Origin: an uncultured Chitinophagaceae bacterium
GTDB taxonomy: Bacteria; Bacteroidota; Bacteroidia; Chitinophagales; Chitinophagaceae
Assembly (NCBI GenBank): GCA_903904335.1
Contig: CAIVCF010000219.1
Location: 1-64,000 of the forward strand
Length of the DNA stretch: 64,000 bases
Direction: 5' to 3'
Shown here: positions 15,225 through 25,153 of the stretch, piece after piece
Position numbering within the stretch: position 1 is the stretch's first letter
Layout of the letters: every line of letters begins with the position of its first letter
The notes under the pieces: model-generated
Database searches by the model: none
What the model saw: only the letters and a program-made list of their open reading frames with translations
What the model was told of the DNA's origin: nothing
Program-made: the position numbers and the translations under genes

Positions 15225-15232
15225 CAAAAGTA
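15225..15232 (-). promoter_or_regulatory. -7 box of the cysteine desulfurase gene
   Basis: Minus-strand TACTTTTG matches TANNTTTG; it lies against the terminator of the upstream glmM-like gene. Confidence 0.5.
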
Positions 15233-15233
15233 T

Positions 15234-15257
15234 AAAATCCTGCCGAGGCAGGATTTT
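15234..15257 (-). terminator. terminator after the phosphohexomutase gene
   Basis: AAAATCCTGCC-GA-GGCAGGATTTTA forms an 11-bp stem with a two-base loop and flanking A/T runs, 31 bases downstream of the phosphohexomutase stop codon. Confidence 0.8.
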
Positions 15258-15287
15258 ATTTATGAGATTATTTTATTTATGTATATT

Positions 15288-16667
15288 TTATGACAATTCT
15301 GTAATGTCTTCCATAATTCGCTTTGCGATATTATTGGAAGTGGTTTCAAAATTACTTTCAGCATAAATGCGGATGATGGGCTCTGTATTGCTGGTACGCA
15401 AATGAACCCAATCTTTATCAAACTCTATCTTTAAACCATCTTCAGTATTGATAGGATTCTTTTTGTATTTGTCCTTGATAGCTGCGAATATTTTTTTTAC
15501 ATCAACCCCTGCTTTTAATTCAATTTTATTCTTGCTGATAAAATAGTCGGGATAAGTATTACGTAATTGTTTGGCTGATTTTTTTTCTTTGGCTAAATGT
15601 GTTAAAAATAATGCGATACCGATCAATGCATCGCGGCCATAATGAAGATCAGGAACAATAATGCCGCCATTGCCTTCTCCGCCGATGACTGCATGTACGG
15701 CCTTCATTTTATTTACAACATTCACTTCGCCCACCGCACTCTGAAAATATTCGCCACCATGTTTTTCAGTAACATCTCTCAATGCCCGTGTAGAGGACAT
15801 ATTGCTCACCGTATTTCCTTTGCGGTGCTGCAACACATAATCTGCAACTGCAACCAATGTATATTCTTCACCAAATAAACTGCCGTCCTCAGAAACAAAA
15901 CATAAGCGATCCACATCAGGATCAACTGCAATACCCAGATCAGCATTTTGCTTATTTACTTCTGCAGATAATTCTGTAAGATGTTCGGGTAATGGTTCAG
16001 GGTTATGCGCAAACTTTCCGTTCACTTCTTCATTTAGTACAGTAAAATCTTTTACACCCAATGCTTTTAATAATAAAGGAACTGCAATAGCACCTGTACT
16101 GTTAATGGCATCAACGACGATTTTGAATTTGCGTTTTTTGATAACTGCAATATCCACTAAGGGATAATTCACCACTGCATCAATATGTTGCTGCAAGAGT
16201 GTTTCATTGGTTGTATAAGAACCTAATTTATCAACAGGAGCGAAATCATAATTATCAGCAGCAGCAATTTCCAAAATAGTTGCGCCATCATCACCGCTGA
16301 TGAATTCGCCTTTATGGTTCAATAATTTTAATGCATTCCATTCTTTAGGATTATGACTGGCAGTTAGAATGATTCCGCCGGCAGCTTCTTCAAAAATAAC
16401 TGCCATTTCAACGGTAGGAGTAGTGCTCAATCCGAGATCGATCACATTTAATCCTAATGCATTTAAAGTGCTGATCACTAAACGTTGCACCATTTCTCCA
16501 CTGATCCTTCCGTCTCTGCCAAGAATGATTTTTTTGTTGGAGGATTGTTTTGAAAGCCATGTGCCGTAAGCGGCTGTAAAACGAACAATGTCTAAAGGGC
16601 TCAATGTATCCCCCGGTTTACCACCAATTGTTCCTCTGATACCCGAAATACTTTTGATCAATGCCAT
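15288..16667 (-). CDS. glmM: phosphoglucosamine mutase / phosphomannomutase family
   Basis: Alpha-D-phosphohexomutase; glucosamine 6-phosphate to glucosamine 1-phosphate for UDP-GlcNAc synthesis is the most likely role, though a phosphomannomutase activity cannot be excluded. 459 residues from ATG 16667, where MALIKSISGIRGTIGG begins; the longer frame upstream overlaps the promoter. Motifs: phosphoserine loop TASHNPKEWNALK, metal-binding DPDVDRLCF, sugar-binding GEGNGGIIVP, and the C-terminal phosphate-binding RTSNTEPIIRIYAE. A minus-strand -7 box TATGTTTG is at 16696-16703 and a terminator at 15234-15257, so it is a single-gene unit. Confidence 0.88.
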   Translation of the reverse strand: MALIKSISGIRGTIGGKPGDTLSPLDIVRFTAAYGTWLSKQSSNKKIILGRDGRISGEMVQRLVISTLNALGLNVIDLGLSTTPTVEMAVIFEEAAGGIILTASHNPKEWNALKLLNHKGEFISGDDGATILEIAAADNYDFAPVDKLGSYTTNETLLQQHIDAVVNYPLVDIAVIKKRKFKIVVDAINSTGAIAVPLLLKALGVKDFTVLNEEVNGKFAHNPEPLPEHLTELSAEVNKQNADLGIAVDPDVDRLCFVSEDGSLFGEEYTLVAVADYVLQHRKGNTVSNMSSTRALRDVTEKHGGEYFQSAVGEVNVVNKMKAVHAVIGGEGNGGIIVPDLHYGRDALIGIALFLTHLAKEKKSAKQLRNTYPDYFISKNKIELKAGVDVKKIFAAIKDKYKKNPINTEDGLKIEFDKDWVHLRTSNTEPIIRIYAESNFETTSNNIAKRIMEDITELS

Positions 16668-16695
16668 AATTCTTTTTTTTTGTTCGGAGGGTTTG

Positions 16696-16703
16696 CAAAC
16701 ATA
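16696..16703 (-). promoter_or_regulatory. -7 box of the glmM-like gene
   Basis: Minus-strand TATGTTTG, 28 bases before ATG 16667. Confidence 0.5.
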
Positions 16704-16773
16704 CCAAAACAAGTTGAAAAGATAAAAGTTGTTGTATTATCTGCATGTAACAGAATGCTGAAAATAAATCTCA

Positions 16774-16805
16774 TTGTTTCTGTTATTTTATCTGACTTAC
16801 ATTTG
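16774..16805 (+). promoter_or_regulatory. promoter of the SAM methyltransferase
   Basis: TTG at 16774-16776 and TACATTTG at 16798-16805, 21 bases apart. It shows that the in-frame TTG at 16774 is promoter, not a start codon. Confidence 0.6.
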
Positions 16806-16821
16806 CAGCACAAGAAAAAAC

Positions 16822-17568
16822 ATGCCCAACGAAACCTGGTTTAAAGATTGGTTCAGTTCGCCTTATTATCATTTATTGTATCATAACAGAGATGATGATG
16901 AAGCGTTCTCTTTCATCACTACATTAATAGACTATTTACATCCGCAACCGGGCGCAAACATGCTAGATGTTGCCTGTGGTAAAGGCAGACACAGCAAGGC
17001 TTTGGCAGAAATGGGTTTTGATGTAACAGGTATTGATATTTCCTTTACATCTGTTGACGAAGCAAAAGAGTCTGAAAATGAGTCACTGCATTTTTACCAA
17101 CATGATATGCGTTTGCCTTTCTGGATCAATTATTTTGATTACGCTTTTAACTTCTTTACCAGTTTCGGATATTTTAAAACAAGAAGAGAGCATGATAACA
17201 GCATCCGAACCATTGCACAAAGTTTAAAATCAAATGGCGTTTTTGTAATGGATTACCTGAATGTTCATTATGCGGAAAATAATGAGGAAAAAGCAATCAA
17301 CAAAGAGATAGATGGTATTCGCTTTCATATCAGTAAATGGCATGATGAAGAACATTTTTTTAAACAGATACAGATAACCGATGCTTCGAGTAATGCATTG
17401 AAACATTTATATACAGAACGTGTTGCCAAATTTTCTCTGGGCGATTTTACAGAGATGCTTGCTTATCAAAACATGCAGGTGCAGGAAGTATTTGGCGATT
17501 ATCAGTTGGGAAGATACGATGTACAAAAATCTCCGCGAATGATCATCTTGGCAAAAAAGGTTCGGTAG
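16822..17568 (+). CDS. class I SAM-dependent methyltransferase
   Basis: A methyltransferase of unknown substrate, 248 residues from ATG 16822. Motif I is MLDVACGKGRHSKALAEMGF, with the acidic ribose-binding Asp in VTGIDIS after it. QHDMRLPF and FNFFTSFGYF correspond to later motifs of the Methyltransf_25/11 type. A CGKGRHS loop of this form is frequent in Bacteroidota enzymes of unassigned function. The gene is monocistronic with a good promoter, and its last 26 bases overlap the convergent secreted-protein gene. Confidence 0.82.
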   Translation: MPNETWFKDWFSSPYYHLLYHNRDDDEAFSFITTLIDYLHPQPGANMLDVACGKGRHSKALAEMGFDVTGIDISFTSVDEAKESENESLHFYQHDMRLPFWINYFDYAFNFFTSFGYFKTRREHDNSIRTIAQSLKSNGVFVMDYLNVHYAENNEEKAINKEIDGIRFHISKWHDEEHFFKQIQITDASSNALKHLYTERVAKFSLGDFTEMLAYQNMQVQEVFGDYQLGRYDVQKSPRMIILAKKVR

Positions 17569-18001
17569 GATTAATTTTTTGTTGGAGTTGATTCCACAAC
17601 AATTTATTTCCTTCCGGTTTTATTAATTTGAAAGGTTTCTTCGTATTATCATTTTCAGGCAGAGCATGATTCTTTAATTGTTCCAATAATTTTTGTGATA
17701 TAACAGGTGACAAAGAAGAACCATTCAAAGAGTTCATTGCATTAGGTATATTATCATAAAAACTGCTGTCGGGTTTTGCAACGATCATATTATCCGGCTC
17801 CGTTTTATAGAGATCAAATCTTTGTCCGTTATTTCCAAGATTTATACCCTCAAAAGGTTTCATAGGAATGGCATTCGGCATTGGATCGATACTAACTTTA
17901 TTTGGAATGGCTGAAACAGAAGGTTGTTTGAATATAAAATTGGGTTGAGCAGAAACTATAATAATAGAAAAAAATGCGAATGGGAGTAGCAGTTTTTTCA
18001 T
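17543..18001 (-). CDS. secreted protein of unknown function
   Basis: I do not recognise the family. The 152-residue product has a clear signal peptide (MKKLLLPFAFFSIIIVSAQ) and a mature region rich in Pro and Asn with several short repeats of PNA/PMPNAIPMKPF type. It has no cysteine. It may be a small periplasmic or surface protein. The 3' end overlaps the methyltransferase gene by 26 bases. Similar-length secreted proteins of unknown role are common in this family; no functional inference is justified. Confidence 0.65.
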   Translation of the reverse strand: MKKLLLPFAFFSIIIVSAQPNFIFKQPSVSAIPNKVSIDPMPNAIPMKPFEGINLGNNGQRFDLYKTEPDNMIVAKPDSSFYDNIPNAMNSLNGSSLSPVISQKLLEQLKNHALPENDNTKKPFKLIKPEGNKLLWNQLQQKINPTEPFLPR

Positions 18002-18116
18002 AACAATGTTTTTGACATGATTGATATGATGAAATTACATTATTCTATCTAAAAAAAAGAATGGCGTTTAAAAAATTGAAAATTTAACAGTCAGCAAACT
18101 TTATCTTTATTCTCAA

Positions 18117-18737
18117 ATGCAGTCGAATATTATCTTACTGGATATTTTAGAAAAGATATTTCTCTGGATCGATCAGGCAGATACCTGGCTTTTTCTGCAG
18201 ATCAATTCTCAGTGGACCAATGGTTGGTTAGATAATATCATGCCCTGGTGGCGTGACAGCAACACTTGGATTCCATTGTATCTGTTTATGATCTTATTCC
18301 TTACACTCAACTTCAAAAACAAAGCATGGTTATGGATATTGTTTGCAGTGATCAATGTAGTGCTCACTGATCAAACAAGCAGTCATCTCATCAAAAATTT
18401 TATTCAGCGTCCAAGACCTTGTGCGGATGAATTTCTGCAGTTTCATGTGCGTTTATTATTGGATCATTGTTCAGGTGGCTACAGTTTTACTTCATCACAT
18501 GCAAGCAATCATTTCGGGTTTGCATTATTTGTTTTCATCACATTGAAAGATGTGTTGAAACAATGGAAGTGGTTATTTATTTTCTGGGCGGCAACCATCA
18601 GTTACGGTCAAGTCTATGTGGGTGTCCATTATCCGTTGGATGTTCTAAGCGGTGCTTTGTTGGGAACATTCTTCGGTTTTATGATGGGCAGGATCTATAA
18701 TAAATATATTGGTGAATTGAGTTATAAAACGGTTTGA
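18117..18737 (+). CDS. PAP2-family membrane phosphatase
   Basis: An integral-membrane phosphatase of the PAP2 superfamily, probably acting on lipid phosphates such as undecaprenyl diphosphate or lipid A phosphate. 206 residues with about five membrane segments. The three phosphatase motifs are in order: KNFIQRPRPC (K-x6-RP), the S-x-x-x-H type SFTSSHASNH, and the third-motif GQVYVGVHYPLDVLSG with its His nucleophile region. The substrate cannot be told from context. The ATG is preceded at 18101 by TATCTTTA, one base from the -7 consensus. Confidence 0.88.
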   Translation: MQSNIILLDILEKIFLWIDQADTWLFLQINSQWTNGWLDNIMPWWRDSNTWIPLYLFMILFLTLNFKNKAWLWILFAVINVVLTDQTSSHLIKNFIQRPRPCADEFLQFHVRLLLDHCSGGYSFTSSHASNHFGFALFVFITLKDVLKQWKWLFIFWAATISYGQVYVGVHYPLDVLSGALLGTFFGFMMGRIYNKYIGELSYKTV

Positions 18738-18815
18738 TATCAATATCAGGCTCTCTTTATTCTGATACTTTTTTAGGTCTTAGTTCAACTGTGATTGCAA
18801 TTACTTTTACAGCAA

Positions 18816-19604
18816 CTAATTCGTTGTTTCTGATTTGCTTTTCTTCTTTTTGTTTTTCTTGGTTGCTGCTGCAGGAGGTTGCTGCATGATCTGTATATAA
18901 GATTTCTGTTGGTTGTACATGAATTTGTAATAAGTCAAAGAATCACTCAGGCTGTTGTTTTCGTTTCTCAGTGTCCTTACTTCGCTCGTTAATGAGTCAA
19001 CATGCTGATACCAAAATAATTTTTGATTGATCAGGGAATCATATTCTTCCTTTTTAACAACAACCGGTGGTTTGGGAATTTCTATTTTCTTCTTTGCAGT
19101 CACTGTATCGATATCTATCACTTCCACATTGGTAACTTTTACAGTTTTTATCCTGTTTCTATAAGTGATATATCTGGCTTTTGTATTGCGGCCTTTATTG
19201 ATTTTTACAGTATAACCTACTCCTTTACATTCTGCGGGACTAACCAGACTTGCCTGTCCGTTATTATCAGGGTCATCATAACTTCCGCCATTGGAAACCC
19301 CCTTTGCGTTTAATGTAACAGTGAAGGGGCTTACTATATCTGTTCCGCAATAAGTTCTGGCAATCATTTTTCCTTTTATGAAAACAGAATGTGTATTTTG
19401 ATTTTTTATATAGACGGAGAAACCCTGACCGCCGTTCAAACTGTATTGATGGCAGCCAGGTGCGAAATAAACATTCTTTACAACGAGTATCTCTTCATTT
19501 ATTTTACGCCATGGGCTGTTATTCTGTGCGTTAACAGTATAACAAAATAGGACCATTACGAATAAACAAATGAGTGACTTGATCATATTTACAACTTCTT
19601 TCAT
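18816..19604 (-). CDS. secreted protein of unknown function with C-terminal coiled coil
   Basis: The family is not recognised. 262 residues: signal peptide (start ATG either at 19604 or, with a better signal-peptide N-terminus, at 19586: MIKSLICLFVMVLFCYTVNA), a probably beta-rich region about 25-160 with Cys at CHQYS, RTYCG and PAECKG, a proline/lysine stretch (KKKIEIPKPPVVVKK), a predicted coiled coil (DSLTSEVRTLRNENNSLSDSL) and a strongly basic tail (KKNKKKKSK). The layout suggests an exported structural or binding protein. No promoter or partner gene was identified. Confidence 0.7.
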   Translation of the reverse strand: MKEVVNMIKSLICLFVMVLFCYTVNAQNNSPWRKINEEILVVKNVYFAPGCHQYSLNGGQGFSVYIKNQNTHSVFIKGKMIARTYCGTDIVSPFTVTLNAKGVSNGGSYDDPDNNGQASLVSPAECKGVGYTVKINKGRNTKARYITYRNRIKTVKVTNVEVIDIDTVTAKKKIEIPKPPVVVKKEEYDSLINQKLFWYQHVDSLTSEVRTLRNENNSLSDSLTYYKFMYNQQKSYIQIMQQPPAAATKKNKKKKSKSETTN

Positions 19605-19836
19605 TCAACAGTTTTTCATGATTCCCGGTGTGGGTAATAATCATGTATTAAATATTCATAGTCGGTTTTTCAATGGGAACGGGATTAAATAACAGCAGGT
19701 ATTTCGCTGAAAGAAGCGCCAAAGTAATCAATTCAAGTTTTAACTCATAAAAACTATAATTTTATAATGGTATTTTAAGGTATTCTGAATACAATTTTAA
19801 AGGAAACTTGTCAATAACATCAATCAGTAAGAACAA

Positions 19837-21498
19837 ATGATCAAGAAAAATACAGCCATTTTTATTTTTACGGCTTGTGCCATCACCTATTTGCTCGGTA
19901 TGTTCTGTATTCGTTTGATGGATATTGATGCAGCACAATATGCTTCCATCAGTCGCGAAATGCTGGAACGCAAATCTTATCTGCAATTCTTCGATCTGGG
20001 CAATGATTATCTCGATAAACCGCCGATGCTGTTCTGGCTGTCAGGATTAAGCATGAAGATATTTGGCGTACATGATTGGGCATATCGGTTGCCATCTTTC
20101 TTTTTTGCGTGGCTCTCTGTTTACTCCACTTATCGGTTGGCATTATTATTTTACAAAAGAGATATTGCTGTATTAAGCGCATTGGTATTGGCTACTTGTC
20201 AGGCCCTGTTTTTAATCACACATGATGTAAGGACTGATACCATGCTGATGGGCTGGGTGATATTCAGTATCTGGCAATTGGCAGCATGGTATCAACATAA
20301 AAAAGCAATTAATTTTTTATTGGCATTTCTGGGTATTGCAGGTGGTATGATGACGAAAGGACCGATTGCATTAATGGTTCCCGTATTTGCATTGGGTTCG
20401 CATTTTGTGTTACGGAGAGAATGGAGACAATTTTTTCGTTGGGAATATATTGTAGGTATCATCATTATTGCCATAGCATTGATACCGATGAGCATTGGAT
20501 TGTATAAGCAATTCGATCTTCATCCTGGGAAATTAATTAATGGTGATCCTATCAAATCAGGATTACGTTTTTATTACTGGACACAAAGCTTCGGCAGATA
20601 TACCGGTGAAAATCATTTTAAAGAAATGAATGATTTTACTTTTCTGCTACAAAATATGCTTTGGAGTTTTTTGCCGTGGATCATTTTCTTTTTGATCGGA
20701 TTGGTACTGGATATCATTGGTGTAATTCAGGACAGGTTTAAGTTATCAAACAAACAGGAGTGGATCAGTACTGGCGGGTTCATCATCACGTATTGTATCA
20801 TCGGAAGAAGTCAGGCGCAATTACCGCATTATATTTTCATCGTGTTTCCGTTAGCGGCGATCATCACCGCTAAATTTTTATACCGCTTGTTATTTACGCA
20901 TGAATTAAAAACCTTGAAAAAAATATTAACGGGATTTCATGGTTTTATTTTTACGTTGTTATGGATCGCAGTGATCATTTTATTGGTCTATCCGTTTGCA
21001 AGTATCCCTAAATATGTTGGAGGAATTGCAGCATTATGTTTGATCGTACTGTTTATTCTGTTTTATTCTGAAAAAATAAAATTACCGCATGTATTGGCAA
21101 CAGGGTTTTTTACGATCATCGGCATTAATGTATTTTTAAATACTGCATTATATCCAACACTGCTGTCTTTTCAGAAAGGCTCTGCATTTGCGGATTATGT
21201 GAATCAGAATAATATTGATAAGAATAGAATTGTGATGCTGAGTGAGAATGTAGGACATTCCTTTTCCTTTTATTCACAACATATCTATCCAAGAAGATCA
21301 TCTGCTCAAATTCAATCAGGTGATCTCGTGATCGCAAGAAAAGACAGTCTGCCTGTGATGCAGCAAAGATTCAATAACATAAAATTGATCAAGCAGGTCA
21401 ATACTTTTGGTGTAACGGGATTAACCCTGCCTTTCCTCAATCCGGCAACAAGAGAAAAGGAATTAACCCCTTATGTATTGGTTAGAGTGATGAATTAA
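19837..21498 (+). CDS. GT39-type membrane glycosyltransferase (ArnT/PMT-like)
   Basis: An integral-membrane transferase that uses a polyprenyl-phosphate sugar donor, of the PMT_2/ArnT superfamily. 553 residues with about 11-12 hydrophobic segments. The N-terminal acidic loop is typical: DIDAAQYASISREMLERKSY followed by YLDKPPMLFWLSG. An acidic His-containing motif (THDVRTDTMLMG) follows. The C-terminus is a smaller soluble region. The acceptor could be lipid A, a protein or a polysaccharide, and is not decidable here. It lies alone between convergent or divergent neighbours. Confidence 0.85.
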   Translation: MIKKNTAIFIFTACAITYLLGMFCIRLMDIDAAQYASISREMLERKSYLQFFDLGNDYLDKPPMLFWLSGLSMKIFGVHDWAYRLPSFFFAWLSVYSTYRLALLFYKRDIAVLSALVLATCQALFLITHDVRTDTMLMGWVIFSIWQLAAWYQHKKAINFLLAFLGIAGGMMTKGPIALMVPVFALGSHFVLRREWRQFFRWEYIVGIIIIAIALIPMSIGLYKQFDLHPGKLINGDPIKSGLRFYYWTQSFGRYTGENHFKEMNDFTFLLQNMLWSFLPWIIFFLIGLVLDIIGVIQDRFKLSNKQEWISTGGFIITYCIIGRSQAQLPHYIFIVFPLAAIITAKFLYRLLFTHELKTLKKILTGFHGFIFTLLWIAVIILLVYPFASIPKYVGGIAALCLIVLFILFYSEKIKLPHVLATGFFTIIGINVFLNTALYPTLLSFQKGSAFADYVNQNNIDKNRIVMLSENVGHSFSFYSQHIYPRRSSAQIQSGDLVIARKDSLPVMQQRFNNIKLIKQVNTFGVTGLTLPFLNPATREKELTPYVLVRVMN

Positions 21499-21546
21499 TA
21501 GTGATCTTATTCTGTCAACAATCATCTGTCAACCGTCATCTTATAC

Positions 21547-22035
21547 CTACCATTCAAACGCAGCATAATTCTTCGGGTTATCCAATCGAAAACTCTTTTC
21601 ATTCCCATTCACTTTTGCATGAATGATATTGATCTCTTTTTCCTGATAATCGTATAAGATGTTTGTGGTTACTTCTATTTTATTTACTGCAACAACGTCG
21701 GGCACTTCAAAATACACCCAGATACTTTCCTGATTCTGTTCAAAACCTACGTAATGCAGTGCGGTGGCTTTGCCGTCGGCTTTTATTTGCAGTCTGTTTA
21801 CAATATAATTGTTGATCAATTTATCGGCAGCGGATTTATCAGCAGGATGGGTGAGGTCTACTTTGGCAGTAGTATATTTTTTTAAAGTATTTTCAAAATC
21901 ATCAGTAAAAATGCGCACACTAAGTTCCAGGGCTTTATCTTTAGCGTTATGGTTAATGTCGATAATGGAAATATATAAGGGATGAACAGCCGTAAATAAA
22001 GCCATCGTCAACCATTGAAATAAACTATTTACCAT
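21547..22035 (-). CDS. DUF6702 family protein
   Basis: The 162-residue product begins with a hydrophobic segment (SLFQWLTMALFTAVHPLYIS) that may be a signal peptide or anchor; the rest is probably a beta-sandwich: HPLYISIIDINHN, LELSVRIFTDDFENTLKK, GFEQNQESIWVYFEVP, and the terminal FRLDNPKNYAAFEW. These features match DUF6702, a family common in Bacteroidota. It is transcribed away from the HupE/UreJ-like protein at 22091, with 55 bases between the starts. Genes of this pair often adjoin an M1 peptidase, as here. The function of the family is unknown to me. Confidence 0.8.
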   Translation of the reverse strand: MVNSLFQWLTMALFTAVHPLYISIIDINHNAKDKALELSVRIFTDDFENTLKKYTTAKVDLTHPADKSAADKLINNYIVNRLQIKADGKATALHYVGFEQNQESIWVYFEVPDVVAVNKIEVTTNILYDYQEKEINIIHAKVNGNEKSFRLDNPKNYAAFEW

Positions 22036-22090
22036 TGAGCCATGATTTTTTGATGGCTCAAATGTCTGTAATTAATTTGAACCGCAACAT

Positions 22091-22672
22091 ATGGACGCCA
22101 TTAAGATTTATTTTGAGATAGGATTTGCACATATTGTAAACTGGACCGCATTAGACCATATACTTTTTATTGTGGCGCTGAGTTTAAGATATCAGTTTTC
22201 TGATTGGAAAAAATTGTTGGTTTTGATCACAGCTTTTACCATCGGTCATACAACAACATTAACATTGGTTGTTTTCAATGTGCTGCATTTGTCGAAAGCA
22301 TGGATAGAATTTTTGATTCCCGTAACCATTGCCGTAACAGCAGTGAGTAATTTCTTCGTGAAGAAATTTACATTCAAAGCAAAATTCCCTTTGATCTATT
22401 TCTTTGCTTTGATATTCGGATTGATCCACGGTTTGGGTTTCAGCAATGACCTGAAAAGTTTGATAGGGAACGGGGATGGAGTAGTGGTAAAATTATTATC
22501 GGCAAACCTGGGAATTGAAGCAGGACAAATTTGTTTCGTATTTTGTATTTTGATCATCACTGCCATTGCAACAAATATTTTTAAGGTAAACAGAAGAGAA
22601 TATCTTTTATTTGTAAGCAGCGGAATTTTTGCATTGGCAATTGAGATGGCGGCTGAACGAATACCATGGTAG
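22091..22672 (+). CDS. HupE/UreJ family membrane protein
   Basis: A membrane protein with about six hydrophobic segments, 193 residues, resembling the HupE/UreJ group, some members of which are nickel or cobalt transporters. Conserved features are GFAHIVNWTALDHILFIVAL in the first helix pair, AFTIGHTTTLTL, and the later LIHGLGFSNDL. His and Asp within these helices are plausible metal ligands. No hydrogenase or urease gene is in the window, so metal transport is a family-based suggestion only. The M1-type peptidase follows 90 bases downstream. Confidence 0.8.
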   Translation: MDAIKIYFEIGFAHIVNWTALDHILFIVALSLRYQFSDWKKLLVLITAFTIGHTTTLTLVVFNVLHLSKAWIEFLIPVTIAVTAVSNFFVKKFTFKAKFPLIYFFALIFGLIHGLGFSNDLKSLIGNGDGVVVKLLSANLGIEAGQICFVFCILIITAIATNIFKVNRREYLLFVSSGIFALAIEMAAERIPW

Positions 22673-22761
22673 GTGAGAAATCGTGAATCACAAGAAAGCA
22701 CCTGCTAATAAACTAGTAAACCATTAACCAAACAAACTACTTTAACCAAAATAAAACACTG

Positions 22762-25146
22762 ATGAGAAGACTACTTATTTTGTTATTTATTGTTTCTGCT
22801 GTGGCAGTAAAAGCACAGGATATCAGGAACAATCCAACCTCAAATCATGGTAACAAATTTGAACAGTTGGGCACCATTCTTCCTACACCCAATGAATATC
22901 GTACGGCAAGCGGTGCTCCCGGTCCTAAGTACTGGCAGCAACGTGCAGATTATGATATCAAAGCGGAATTGGATGAAAAGAATTTAAAATTAACCGGAAG
23001 TGAAACGATCACTTATTCCAACAACTCACCCGATGTATTGACCTATCTCTGGTTTCAGTTGGATGAGAATGAACACAGCACTGTTAATAATGCAAACTAT
23101 CAGGATGCAAGTACTTTGGGGCGTGTTTCTACAACGATGATCGACAGAATGGATGAACAAAAAGTTGATAACGGTTATGGTGATAAGATCACTAAACTAA
23201 CTGATGCAACAGGAAAAAAATTGGCATACACCATCAACAAAACAATGATGCGTGTTGAATTACCAACAGCATTAAAACCGGGACAAAAATTTGTATTGAA
23301 CATTGACTGGAATTATAAAATCTCTGACCGATTGGTGATGGGTGGCCGTGGCGGTTATGAATATTTTCCTGAAGACGGGAATTATTTATTCACGATGACA
23401 CAATGGTATCCGCGTTTATGCGTGTACAGTGATTTTCAGGGATGGCAAAATCATCAGTTCACCGGTCGTGGTGAATTTGCTTTGACATTCGGAAACTTTA
23501 ATGTGAAGATGACCGTTCCTGCCGATCATGTGGTGATGGCAACGGGGGAAGGACAAAATTATCAACAGGTTTTATCTGCTGCACAATTTGCCCGTTGGCA
23601 GAAAGCACAAACATCATCAGAACCTGTTGAGATCGTAACATTAGATGAAGCAAAGAAGGCTGAAGTTGCAAAAAATCAAGCCAGGAAAACATGGATATTC
23701 AAAGCGGAGAATGTAAGAGATTTTGCATGGGGTTCTTCACGCAAATTCATCTGGGATGCATTGGCAACAAAAGTGGAAGGCAAGAAAGTAATGTGCATGA
23801 GCGCATACGGAAAAGAAGCGTATGGTTTGTACCGCAAGTTCTCTTCAAAGACTGTTGAACATACCATTAAATCATATTCTAAATTCTCTATTCCATTCCC
23901 TTATCCTGTTGCACAAAGTATCGAAGCAAGCAATGGTATGGAATATCCGATGATCTGTTTCAATTTCGGAAGAACAGAGAAAGACGGTACTTACAGCGAA
24001 GGAACAAAGAACGGAATGCTGGGTGTGATCATCCATGAAGTGGGACATAACTTTTTCCCGATGATCGTGAACAGCGATGAAAGACAATGGACATGGATGG
24101 ATGAAGGATTGAACAGTTTTGTTGAATACTTAACGGAAGAATTATACGATAATAAATTCCCTTCTCGTAAAGGTGCAGCATGGACGATCGTTGATTACAT
24201 GAAATTGCCGAAAGATCAATTGGAACCCATCATGACCAACAGCGAGAACATTGTAAACTTTGGTCCTAATGCATACACCAAACCGGCAACAGGATTAAAT
24301 ATTTTACGTGAAACGATTATGGGAAGAGAATTATTTGATTATGCATTCAGAGAATATGCACGTCGTTGGGCATTCAAACATCCAACACCAGCTGATCTGT
24401 TCAGAACAATGGAAGATGCCAGTGCAGAAGACCTCGATTGGTTTTGGAGAGGATGGTTCTACGGAATAGATCCTGTTGATATTGCCATTGATACCGTTAA
24501 ACATGCTGTATTCGATCCTGAAGCAACAGCTTCAGCACCAACAGGCGGCAGAGGCGGTAATGGTTTTGGTAACGGTCCTCGCGGTTTAGACAAACCTGCC
24601 ATTCCAACATTCGATGATATTTCTAAAATAAGAAACAGAGAAGACAAGAAAATTGTTTTCTTGACAGATGCCGATACTTCGCTGCATGATTTTTTCTGGA
24701 AATATGATCGCGGGATCATTCCTTACGACAGCAGCATAAAAGTTACGCCACCTGCATTCGGAGGTGCACCCGAACCTTTATCTGCAGATGAAAAAGCAAA
24801 ATATAAAGACGTGCATCTGTACGAAATAACATTCAGCAATAAAGGCGGTTTGGTCATGCCGATCATTGTACAATTCACTTTTGAAGACGGTACATCTGAA
24901 ATTGAAAGGATACCTGCACAGATATGGAGAAAGAACGAAAATAAAGTGACTAAGGTTTTCTTGACACATAAGAAAGCAACAAGCATTTTGTTAGATCCTT
25001 TAAAAGAAACGGCAGATATCAATACAAGCAATAACAGTTGGCCTAAAGTGGATGAGCCATCCAAATTCCAATTGTTCAAAGCAGGAAATTTCAACAGAAG
25101 AAATCCCGGCAGCGCAGCCAATCCGATGCAGAAATTGAATAATTGA
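22762..25146 (+). CDS. M1-family zinc metallopeptidase, exported
   Basis: A gluzincin aminopeptidase-like enzyme of 794 residues, with a signal peptide (MRRLLILLFIVSAVAVKA), so likely periplasmic or surface. The N-terminal M1 beta domain begins near YDIKAELDEKNLKLTGSETI. The substrate-recognition stretch is SNGMEYPMICF, followed by the zinc motif HEVGHNFFPMIVNSDERQWTWMDEG (His-Glu-x-x-His with the second Glu, split here as HEVGH and WMDEG). A Gly/Pro-rich linker (TGGRGGNGFGNG) and a C-terminal domain of unknown role follow. The final 90 coding bases and terminator are duplicated in degraded form at 25446-25590. Confidence 0.9.
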   Translation: MRRLLILLFIVSAVAVKAQDIRNNPTSNHGNKFEQLGTILPTPNEYRTASGAPGPKYWQQRADYDIKAELDEKNLKLTGSETITYSNNSPDVLTYLWFQLDENEHSTVNNANYQDASTLGRVSTTMIDRMDEQKVDNGYGDKITKLTDATGKKLAYTINKTMMRVELPTALKPGQKFVLNIDWNYKISDRLVMGGRGGYEYFPEDGNYLFTMTQWYPRLCVYSDFQGWQNHQFTGRGEFALTFGNFNVKMTVPADHVVMATGEGQNYQQVLSAAQFARWQKAQTSSEPVEIVTLDEAKKAEVAKNQARKTWIFKAENVRDFAWGSSRKFIWDALATKVEGKKVMCMSAYGKEAYGLYRKFSSKTVEHTIKSYSKFSIPFPYPVAQSIEASNGMEYPMICFNFGRTEKDGTYSEGTKNGMLGVIIHEVGHNFFPMIVNSDERQWTWMDEGLNSFVEYLTEELYDNKFPSRKGAAWTIVDYMKLPKDQLEPIMTNSENIVNFGPNAYTKPATGLNILRETIMGRELFDYAFREYARRWAFKHPTPADLFRTMEDASAEDLDWFWRGWFYGIDPVDIAIDTVKHAVFDPEATASAPTGGRGGNGFGNGPRGLDKPAIPTFDDISKIRNREDKKIVFLTDADTSLHDFFWKYDRGIIPYDSSIKVTPPAFGGAPEPLSADEKAKYKDVHLYEITFSNKGGLVMPIIVQFTFEDGTSEIERIPAQIWRKNENKVTKVFLTHKKATSILLDPLKETADINTSNNSWPKVDEPSKFQLFKAGNFNRRNPGSAANPMQKLNN

Positions 25147-25153
25147 TTTCTAT